From Flavobacterium saccharophilum (GTDB lineage: Bacteria > Bacteroidota > Bacteroidia > Flavobacteriales > Flavobacteriaceae), in assembly GCF_900142735.1 (NCBI RefSeq), contig NZ_FRBY01000006.1:310001-374000 (forward strand): a stretch of DNA of 64,000 nucleotides, written 5' to 3'. Below the pieces are notes generated by a model that had not been told where the DNA came from, made no database searches, and saw only the letters and a list, made by a program, of their open reading frames with translations. Positions 40,038 through 46,283 of the stretch are shown in pieces (the first letter of the stretch is position 1; each line of letters starts with the position of its first letter). Both the position numbers and the translations under genes were made by a program.

Positions 40038-40363
40038 CTAAAGTTCTTTTGCTTCTGAGCAATAATTATTTATAATTCCCGTGATCAAATAATTTTGATC
40101 GCTTTGCTCAAAAAACGCGTACCAAGTTGTTCTGGCATTAGCTTTATAAAAAACAAAATTTAAACCCAAATATTGAAGTGATTTTAGAGTTTTCTTATGC
40201 GGAAATTTTTTAATTCTTTCTGGTATGACATCGTAAATATCATCAACATATTCTTCTGCAGATTCTATAAAACCAAAGTATTGCTTTTTATATAATATAC
40301 AACCAAATCATCAAGATAACGAATTACAGATGGAGCAAAAATAACTTCTATTTTCCCCACCAT
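40038..40363 (-). pseudogene. Frameshifted RelE/ParE-type toxin gene
   Basis: The minus-strand frame from ATG 40363 reads MVGKIEVIFAPSVIRYLDDL and then stops at 40267-40265. The sequence after that continues in another frame as ILYKKQYFGFIESAEEYVDD, then TLKSLQYLGLNFVFYKANAR and a tail ending AKEL with a stop at 40040-40038. Joined, the two halves give a normal toxin of about 109 residues of the Bacteroidota RelE/ParE-like class. The shift falls near 40296-40303 and equals one missing base. The start overlaps the antitoxin by 16 nt. It could be true decay, programmed slippage or a sequencing error. Confidence 0.75.
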
Positions 40364-40542
40364 TCTCTAATTCTTCTTTTTGCTTCAGCTTTTGCTTCCT
40401 CTGGAGTTAATCCTTTTGCAAACTCAGCATCAAAATCAAAAGTCTCGCGGTCTATTCCTCTAAATTTAGGTTTCTCAATTTCGTATTCAACTCTAGGCTC
40501 TTCAACTTTATCAGTCTTTTTATTATCTTTTTTCGACTCCAT
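40348..40542 (-). CDS. Small antitoxin-like protein
   Basis: This 64-residue, highly charged protein begins MESKKDNKKTDKVEEPRVEY and ends AKAEAKRRIREWWGK. The low-complexity N-terminus and the C-terminal amphipathic helix resemble antitoxins that wrap around RelE/ParE toxins in Bacteroidota. Its stop lies 16 nt inside the start of the downstream toxin reading frame, the usual coupled arrangement. No DNA-binding motif is evident, so autoregulation may depend on the complex. The assignment rests mainly on this arrangement and the toxin fragments. Confidence 0.68.
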   Translation of the reverse strand: MESKKDNKKTDKVEEPRVEYEIEKPKFRGIDRETFDFDAEFAKGLTPEEAKAEAKRRIREWWGK

Positions 40543-40585
40543 AATTCCTACATTTTTAATCTTACAAAATAAATCTAGTCAAAAT

Positions 40586-40623
40586 AAAAATCCCAAATAA
40601 TCATTTAAATTATTTGGGATTTC
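40586..40623 (-). terminator. Terminator after galE
   Basis: AAATCCCAAATAA pairs with TTATTTGGGATTT around a short loop, flanked by A and T runs. It separates galE from the toxin-antitoxin pair on the minus strand. Confidence 0.78.
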
Positions 40624-40690
40624 TTGTGCTAGCGCGAGACGCAATGCTGTGCGCCTCTACTGAAAACTGCGACTGTAACTGAACACTAAA

Positions 40691-41704
40691 TTAAGAGCGA
40701 ACTTTTTGTTCCCACTTCCAAGCACTTGCCATTGCTTCGTCTAAACTCAATTCTGCTTTCCAGCCTAAAACATTATTTGCTTTATCTGTGTTGGCGTAGG
40801 CTTCAGTGATATCACCTTCACGACGCGGCATGATTTTATATGGTAATTTTTTATCGCTTACTTTTTCAAAACTATTGATTACTTCAAGAACTGAACTTCC
40901 TTTTCCTGTTCCTAAATTAAAGGTTTCTACTTTTTGCAAATTCTTTTTATTGAACAAACGCTGTAATGCAATTACGTGTGCTTTTGCCAAATCTACTACA
41001 TGAATATAATCGCGAACTGCAGTTCCATCAGGAGTTGGGTAATCATCTCCAAAAACAGATAATTCTTTACGCAATCCCACACCCGTTTGGGTAATAAAAG
41101 GTACTAAATTTTGAGGAACACCTAATGGTAATTCTCCAATTTCATTGGATGAATGCGCTCCAACCGGATTAAAATAACGTAATAAAATTGCGTTTATATT
41201 AGTTACTTTCGTAGTATCTGTTATAATTTCTTCTCCAATTTGCTTGGTATTTCCGTAAGGAGACATTGCTTCCTGTACGGGCGCGTCCTCGGTAATTGGC
41301 ATTTTTTCGGCTTGACCGTAAACCGTACAAGACGAGCTAAAAATGAAACTTGCTTCAGGTTTTTGTTGTAATTCCTGTAAAAGATAAATCAAAGAGCTAA
41401 TGTTGTTTTCGTAATACAACAACGGATTTTCAACACTTTCTCCAACCGCTTTTGAAGCGGCAAAATGAATTACTCCTGTAACATCGCTGTGTTTTTTAAA
41501 GAAATCCTGAACTGATGCTTTTTCTCTTAAATCTAACTTTTCGAATAAAGGTGTTTTTCCTGTAATGTTTGTAATTCCTTTTAAAACATCTTCTGAAGAA
41601 TTCGAAAAATTATCAATTATCACAACTTCAAAGCCTTCGTTTTGCAATTCGACTACCGTGTGAGAACCAATAAATCCCAATCCCCCTGTTACTAATACTT
41701 TCAT
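40691..41704 (-). CDS. galE: UDP-glucose 4-epimerase
   Basis: This 337-residue extended short-chain dehydrogenase interconverts UDP-glucose and UDP-galactose. The NAD-binding motif GGLGFIGSHTV is at residues 7-17, the catalytic serine in FSSSCTVYG and the YxxxK pair in SPYGNTKQIGEE. The substrate-binding run LRYFNPVGAHSSNEIGE is typical of GalE rather than other epimerases. It is the last gene of a minus-strand group with an NTF2-like protein and a DegT aminotransferase, all probably feeding surface glycan synthesis. Confidence 0.94.
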   Translation of the reverse strand: MKVLVTGGLGFIGSHTVVELQNEGFEVVIIDNFSNSSEDVLKGITNITGKTPLFEKLDLREKASVQDFFKKHSDVTGVIHFAASKAVGESVENPLLYYENNISSLIYLLQELQQKPEASFIFSSSCTVYGQAEKMPITEDAPVQEAMSPYGNTKQIGEEIITDTTKVTNINAILLRYFNPVGAHSSNEIGELPLGVPQNLVPFITQTGVGLRKELSVFGDDYPTPDGTAVRDYIHVVDLAKAHVIALQRLFNKKNLQKVETFNLGTGKGSSVLEVINSFEKVSDKKLPYKIMPRREGDITEAYANTDKANNVLGWKAELSLDEAMASAWKWEQKVRS

Positions 41705-41734
41705 TTTTTGGTTGTTTTTTGTGTTGTTTTTTTT

Positions 41735-42175
41735 TTATGTAGTTAATTTATAAGCCTGCCTTGCAATCAAAATCCAATTATTCTTTTGTTTTTGCCACAC
41801 AAGCATTATACCGATTTTAATATCTTTATCAATACCACCATCTTTCGTGTGCGCTGCCAGTACATGCCTAACAATCGCCACATCATTCTGAATCGTAATA
41901 GTTTGATCCTGAAATTCAATGGTTACAAAATCTGATTTTCCACTAACAATTCCATCTATAAATTCTGCCTGATTTTGAAAATTACCATTCGAATGAACGT
42001 AATTCAATTTTTCAGAAGTCAGTGATTTTAATTTAACACCATCCGCATCAAGCATTGCTTTACGCAAAATCTCTACCTGATCAATTACAGCTGTTTGTTC
42101 TTTAGTATTAGATTTTTGAGCAAAACCTGAAAACTGAACAAGAATCATCAAAATTAAAACACTTACTTTCTTCAT
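41735..42175 (-). CDS. Exported NTF2-like protein (DUF4440 type)
   Basis: This 146-residue protein has a signal peptide (VSVLILMILVQFSGFAQ) and the DUF4440/NTF2 pattern: a first helix (VEILRKAMLDADGVKLKSLTSEKLNYVHSNG), FVTIEFQDQTITIQNDVAIVRHVLAAH and the closing WQKQKNNWILIARQAYKL. Its position between a sugar aminotransferase (gap of 3 nt) and galE (gap of 30 nt) suggests co-transcription but not a shared pathway, since those enzymes are cytosolic and this protein is exported. Function unknown. Confidence 0.78.
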   Translation of the reverse strand: MKKVSVLILMILVQFSGFAQKSNTKEQTAVIDQVEILRKAMLDADGVKLKSLTSEKLNYVHSNGNFQNQAEFIDGIVSGKSDFVTIEFQDQTITIQNDVAIVRHVLAAHTKDGGIDKDIKIGIMLVWQKQKNNWILIARQAYKLTT

Positions 42176-42178
42176 GAT

Positions 42179-43312
42179 TTATTTGTTTAAAAATTCTAAA
42201 ACAGAATCTGTAATAAATTTAATTTGCTCATCATCAAGCTCAGTATGCATTGGTAAAGCAATAACTTCTTTCACTAATTGATTGGTTACCGGAAATTGCT
42301 CTTCCTTATAACGAGTATCAACATACGCTTTTTGTGAATGCAACGGAATTGGATAATAAATCGCACATGGGATTGCCTTATCCAATAAATGCTGCATTAA
42401 AGCATTTCTGTCTGCATCAATAATTCTCAACACATATTGATGAAAAACGTGATCATTTTCATTCGCATCAAATTCTGGTGTAATAATGTGTGCGTTTCCA
42501 GCAAAAGCAGCATTATATTTTGAAGCCGCCAAACGACGTGCTGCATTATATTCGTCTAAAAGCGGCAATTTTGCATTCAAAACCCCTGCCTGAATACTGT
42601 CTAAACGTGAGTTCACTCCTACTACATCATGATGGTAACGCTCATACATTCCGTGATTTACAATTCCGCGAATAATGTGTGCCAATTTATCATCATTGGT
42701 AAAAATCGCTCCACCATCTCCATAACAACCTAAGTTTTTAGATGGGAAAAATGAAGTTGCAGCAACATGACCAATTACCCCCACTTTGCTTTTTGTTCCT
42801 GATTTAGAAACATAATCAGCTCCAATTGCCTGTGCATTATCTTCAATTACATATAAATTATGTTCGGTAGCAATTTCCATAATCGCATCCATATTCGCCG
42901 CACGGCCAAATAAATGTACCGGAACAATTGCTTTTGTTTTTGGTGTGATTGCTTTTTTAATTGCTTCAATATCAATATTCATATTCATCATATCAACATC
43001 AACCAATACTGGCGTTAATTGTAACAAAGCAATAACTTCAACAGTAGCAGCAAAAGTAAAATCGGCAGTAATTACCTCATCGCCTGGTTTTAAATCCAGA
43101 CCCATCATGGCAATTTGCAAAGCATCAGTACCATTTGCACACGGAATTACGTGTTTTGCTCCTAAATAATCTTCAAGATTTTTTTGAAATTGATGAACCA
43201 AAGGTCCGTTTATATAAGTATTTGTATCTAAAACTTCCTGAATTGAAGCATCAACGGTAGATTTTATTTTCTCGTATTGACTCTTTAAGTCAACCATTTG
43301 AATTTTTTTCAT
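42179..43312 (-). CDS. DegT/DnrJ/EryC1/StrS family sugar aminotransferase
   Basis: This 377-residue PLP-dependent aminotransferase acts on keto-sugar nucleotides in the synthesis of amino sugars for LPS, O-antigen or glycoprotein glycans. Recognisable parts are CANGTDALQIAMMGL, DFTFAATVEVIALL, VPVHLFGRAANMD and the PLP lysine in FPSKNLGCYGDGGA. The nucleotide-sugar substrate (UDP- or dTDP-linked) cannot be told; WbpE-like UDP-3-keto sugars are one option. It heads the group with galE and is divergent from waaA. Its promoter has perfect TTG-N19-TAnnTTTG spacing. Confidence 0.9.
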   Translation of the reverse strand: MKKIQMVDLKSQYEKIKSTVDASIQEVLDTNTYINGPLVHQFQKNLEDYLGAKHVIPCANGTDALQIAMMGLDLKPGDEVITADFTFAATVEVIALLQLTPVLVDVDMMNMNIDIEAIKKAITPKTKAIVPVHLFGRAANMDAIMEIATEHNLYVIEDNAQAIGADYVSKSGTKSKVGVIGHVAATSFFPSKNLGCYGDGGAIFTNDDKLAHIIRGIVNHGMYERYHHDVVGVNSRLDSIQAGVLNAKLPLLDEYNAARRLAASKYNAAFAGNAHIITPEFDANENDHVFHQYVLRIIDADRNALMQHLLDKAIPCAIYYPIPLHSQKAYVDTRYKEEQFPVTNQLVKEVIALPMHTELDDEQIKFITDSVLEFLNK

Positions 43313-43374
43313 TTGTCTTTATTTATTTAAAACTTTGAGATTAGCTTTTTAAAACCAATCTCGAAAACGAGGAA

Positions 43375-43404
43375 CAAAAATAGTTATTTAATAGCTTTGG
43401 ACAA
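43375..43404 (-). promoter_or_regulatory. Consensus promoter of the DegT-NTF2-galE operon
   Basis: On the minus strand TTG (43404-43402) is followed after exactly 19 nt by TATTTTTG (43382-43375), a full match to the Bacteroidota housekeeping consensus. The operon ATG is 62 nt downstream. Confidence 0.72.
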
Positions 43405-43449
43405 TGAAAATAATTGAAAGAAGCGTAATTTAGCACCAAAATTACATAT

Positions 43450-44682
43450 ATGCTTTTTCTATACAATTTAGTTGTTTCTATTGCGGGGTTTTTTCTGAAA
43501 ATTGTAGCACTTTTTAGTCCGAAAATCAAGCTTTTTATTGAAGGAAGAAAAAATGTTTTCAGTATTTTAGAAGAAAAAATAAAACCAAAAGACAAGACTA
43601 TCTGGTTTCACTCTGCCTCACTTGGCGAATACGAGCAAGGCTTACCAGTTATCGAAAAAATCAAAGAAAAATACCCTTCGCATAAAATCATTGTTACTTT
43701 CTTCTCTCCTTCCGGTTATGAAGTCCGCAAAAATAACAATATTGCTGACGTCACTATTTACCTGCCTTTAGACACTAAAAGTAATGCAAAAAAATTCCTA
43801 AAATTAACACATCCTGAATTAGCCTTTTTCATCAAATATGAATTCTGGCTGAATTATCTAAAAGAATTGGAAACAAATAAAATCCCAACGTATTTGATCT
43901 CGGGAATTTTCAGAGACAATCAGATGTTTTTTAAATGGTATGGCGGTTTTTACAGAAAAGCACTAAAAGCCTTTACTTATTTCTTTGTGCAAAATGAAAA
44001 ATCAAAAGAAAAAATTGAAGCTATCGGATTCAAAAATGTTATCGTTTCCGGCGACACTCGTTTTGATCGCGTTGCGGCCATTTTAGAAAGAGACAATACT
44101 GTTGATTTTATTAAACAATTTAAGAACAACACTCCAACTATAGTGATTGGAAGTTCGTGGCCAAAGGACGAAGCTTTGCTAGCCGAATATATTAATCAGG
44201 CTCCATCAACTGTAAAATTTATTATCGCGCCACATAATATCAAACAAGACCAGATCTCCAATTTAAAATCCCAAATTACAAAATCAACGCTTTTATTTTC
44301 TGAAAAAGACAATATCAAGGACTTATCTAATTATGATGTCTTTATTATAGACACCGTAGGTTTATTGACTAAAATATATAGTTACGGAACAATAGCATAC
44401 GTTGGTGGAGGATTTGGAAACCCTGGAATTCATAATATCCTCGAACCCGCAACCTTTGGTATTCCAATAGTGATTGGACCAAATTATTCGAATTTTGCAG
44501 AAGCCGTTAATTTGGTAAAAATTGGAGGCTGTATTGTCATTTCAGATTTTACGGAGTTAAAACAAACTTTTGATCGTTTACTTTTAGACAAAAAGTATCT
44601 AAATGAAAAGAGTCAAATCTGTAAGTCCTACATTCAAGACAATAAAGGTGCAACAGAAAGCATAATGAAAATCGTTTTGTAA
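43450..44682 (+). CDS. waaA: 3-deoxy-D-manno-octulosonic acid transferase (Kdo transferase)
   Basis: This 410-residue GT30 enzyme transfers Kdo from CMP-Kdo to the lipid A precursor in LPS synthesis. An N-terminal membrane anchor (LYNLVVSIAGFFLKIVALF) is followed by the catalytic HSASLGEYEQGLPVI, with its key glutamate, and the C-terminal nucleotide-binding stretch VIGSSWPKDEALL and VGGGFGNPGIHNILEPATFG. It is divergent from the sugar-nucleotide operon. After it comes a 349-bp stretch without genes that is AT-rich and holds only the next gene's promoter. Confidence 0.95.
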   Translation: MLFLYNLVVSIAGFFLKIVALFSPKIKLFIEGRKNVFSILEEKIKPKDKTIWFHSASLGEYEQGLPVIEKIKEKYPSHKIIVTFFSPSGYEVRKNNNIADVTIYLPLDTKSNAKKFLKLTHPELAFFIKYEFWLNYLKELETNKIPTYLISGIFRDNQMFFKWYGGFYRKALKAFTYFFVQNEKSKEKIEAIGFKNVIVSGDTRFDRVAAILERDNTVDFIKQFKNNTPTIVIGSSWPKDEALLAEYINQAPSTVKFIIAPHNIKQDQISNLKSQITKSTLLFSEKDNIKDLSNYDVFIIDTVGLLTKIYSYGTIAYVGGGFGNPGIHNILEPATFGIPIVIGPNYSNFAEAVNLVKIGGCIVISDFTELKQTFDRLLLDKKYLNEKSQICKSYIQDNKGATESIMKIVL

Positions 44683-44986
44683 GGGCTCAAAAGCAGTAAA
44701 AACAGATTTCTATACCCAACACGATATAAAAATCGCTTAAAACGCATTATTTTACGCTTAGAAACTTGCGCAATAATCAAGCAAAAGCAAAATAAACTGC
44801 AAATAAGGGAATCAAAATAGCCAATTCTCTTATAGAATATTCAACAAAAAATAATTTAGACAAAAAAATCAATAATATAACATTTTTTTAGTATTTTGGC
44901 ATATTCTTTGATAAATAAGATAATCGTGAGCAAGGAAAATATTTTAAAAAAAAAGTGAAAAAATATTTTACATATTAAAAAATTTA

Positions 44987-44994
44987 TATCTTTG
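44987..44994 (+). promoter_or_regulatory. -7 box of the heptad lipoprotein gene
   Basis: TATCTTTG fits TAnnTTTG and lies 37 nt before the ATG, after a very A-rich tract. Confidence 0.6.
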
Positions 44995-45031
44995 CCACGA
45001 ATTAATAATTAACCTTTTATAATAAAGTAAG

Positions 45032-45244
45032 ATGAAAAAAGTATTTTTAAGTTTAGCTGTTGTTGCTGTTTTAACTGTTGTTTCTTGTAAAAAAGCTGAT
45101 GCTGCTGCTGAGCCAGCTGTAGATTCTACTGCTGTTGCTGTTGATTCTGCTGCTGCTGTAGTTGATTCTGCTGCTGCAACTGTTGATTCTGCTGCTGCTA
45201 AAGTTGACTCTGCTGCTGCTAAAGTAGAAGAAGTAAAAAAATAA
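45032..45244 (+). CDS. Small heptad-repeat lipoprotein
   Basis: This 70-residue protein starts with a lipoprotein signal (MKKVFLSLAVVAVLTVVSC; lipidated cysteine C19). The mature 52 residues are mostly five tandem seven-residue units of the form VDSAAAx, ending in VEEVKK. The regular valine and alanine spacing would give a long helix or coiled coil, and the C-terminal lysines recall E. coli Lpp, which is linked to peptidoglycan. I see no direct homology to Lpp, so this is architectural likeness only. The gene has a 21-bp internal repeat and its own promoter and terminator. Codons are monotonous (GCT for Ala, GTT/GTA for Val). Confidence 0.85.
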   Translation: MKKVFLSLAVVAVLTVVSCKKADAAAEPAVDSTAVAVDSAAAVVDSAAATVDSAAAKVDSAAAKVEEVKK

Positions 45245-45269
45245 TTAGAACCTAAGTTCTAAAAATTTT

Positions 45270-45297
45270 AAAACCATCCTTGAGATGGTTTTTTTTT
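45270..45297 (+). terminator. Terminator after the heptad lipoprotein
   Basis: AAAACCATC pairs with GATGGTTTT and is followed by a long T-run. The next 160 bp hold repeated TTCCAAATTC-type words in both orientations but no gene. Confidence 0.85.
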
Positions 45298-45461
45298 GCT
45301 CAAAAATTAAAAAATTCCAAAATAAAAAATTCCAAATTCTAATTACACACATTGTATTACTGAAATTTGGAATTCTAAATTATAAACTATTTTATTTTTA
45401 AAAACCCAAAAACCACGCACTATTGGAATTTGGAATTTTTAAATATTGGAATTTCTTTTTA

Positions 45462-45836
45462 TCACTCCATTTCATCCTCAACCATTTCTTCATCTTCAAA
45501 AATAGATTCATTTGACGAGAAATCTAAAATTTCTGATTTTGAAGCATAGTTCACAATTTCTTTTATTCCTTTCTGCAAAAGCAATTCTGTCGTGTATTTT
45601 CGACTTGTAGCAAAGTGAAGCTCACCCAACATTAATTTAAAAAAATACTTCCCCCCAGAACCTTTAAACTTCAAAAACTTAGCCTGCTCAATATTTAATT
45701 TAAATTTCTCAATATCCTCCTCACACTCAAATTTCAGCTCATAACTCAAACTAGTAAAAATCACTTTGCCTTTCCTGGAAGTAAACACAAATTTATACTC
45801 ATCATTAAATCGCCTACTAATTACGAAAGCACCCAT
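45462..45836 (-). CDS. YegP-like (DUF1508) protein
   Basis: This 124-residue protein carries two divergent copies of the YegP-type strand-hairpin (EYKFVFTSRKGKVIFTSLSYELK and KYFFKLMLGELHFATSRKYTT), each followed by a helix. The C-terminal tail is strongly acidic (DFSSNESIFEDEEMVEDEME). YegP/DUF1508 proteins are small, widespread and functionally unassigned. Here it is transcribed towards the repeat-rich gap, with the leader motif CAATCTAAAATCTA nine bases before the ATG. Confidence in the family is moderate because the hairpins diverge from the consensus. Confidence 0.72.
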   Translation of the reverse strand: MGAFVISRRFNDEYKFVFTSRKGKVIFTSLSYELKFECEEDIEKFKLNIEQAKFLKFKGSGGKYFFKLMLGELHFATSRKYTTELLLQKGIKEIVNYASKSEILDFSSNESIFEDEEMVEDEME

Positions 45837-45845
45837 TTATTAATT

Positions 45846-45859
45846 TAGATTTTAGATTG
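45846..45859 (-). promoter_or_regulatory. Leader motif CAATCTAAAATCTA before the YegP-like gene
   Basis: The 14-mer on the minus strand ends 9 nt before the ATG. A second copy of AATCTAAAATC follows upstream. Confidence 0.4.
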
Positions 45860-45930
45860 TTGATTTTAGATTCTTTTAAAATAAATTTATTTCGCAAATT
45901 TATTTTCCAGTGCGTGAATTTACACAATAA

Positions 45931-45958
45931 AAAAAGCCTCTTCAAAAGAAGAGGCTTT
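45931..45958 (-). terminator. Terminator of the tRNA operon
   Basis: AAAGCCTCTTC and GAAGAGGCTTT pair around AAAA, with a T-run on the minus strand, immediately past tRNA-Leu. Confidence 0.88.
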
Positions 45959-45960
45959 AG

Positions 45961-46046
45961 TACTCAGAGCGGGACTTGAACCCGCACGAACATTGCTGTT
46001 CACTGGATTTTAAGTCCAGCGTGTCTACCAATTTCACCATCCGAGC
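45961..46046 (-). tRNA. tRNA-Leu (anticodon TAA)
   Basis: On the minus strand the 86-nt gene begins GCTCGGATGGTGAAATTGG, has the anticodon stem-loop CTGGACTTAAAATCCAG with anticodon TAA, a long variable arm (typical of Leu), the T-arm GGGTTCAAGTCCC and a 3' acceptor strand that closes the stem with two G-T pairs, then discriminator A. CCA is not encoded. It follows tRNA-Gly by 14 nt. Confidence 0.97.
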
Positions 46047-46060
46047 ATTATATGGTTTTG

Positions 46061-46133
46061 AGCGAAAAACGGGGCTCGAACCCGCGACCTCGACCTTGGC
46101 AAGGTCGCGCTCTACCAACTGAGCTATTTTCGC
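46061..46133 (-). tRNA. tRNA-Gly (anticodon GCC)
   Basis: On the minus strand the 73-nt gene begins GCGAAAATAGCTCAGTTGG, has anticodon loop TTGCCAA (anticodon GCC), T-arm CGGGTTCGAGCCCCG and a fully paired acceptor stem GCGAAAA/TTTTCGC. CCA is not encoded. It is first in a two-tRNA operon with tRNA-Leu. Confidence 0.97.
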
Positions 46134-46186
46134 GTTTCAAATTCTTGTAAGAACTACAATACTTGACTTGTTCTGTATTGCGAGTG

Positions 46187-46216
46187 CAAATTTAGGACAT
46201 TTATTCAATTACACAA
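46187..46216 (-). promoter_or_regulatory. Consensus promoter of the tRNA operon
   Basis: On the minus strand TTG (46216-46214) is followed after exactly 19 nt by TAAATTTG (46194-46187), a full match to the Bacteroidota consensus. tRNA-Gly begins 53 nt downstream. Confidence 0.75.
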
Positions 46217-46283
46217 GCCTTTTTTGAAAAAAAATTACACTTATTTTATAACCTTCTGATAACCTAAACTTTAAATCTGAAAT

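Noticed and set aside
44683..45031. Possible small gene or riboswitch upstream of the heptad lipoprotein
   Set aside because: The stretch is A-rich with no coding pattern or conserved stem that I can support, only the -7 box at its end.
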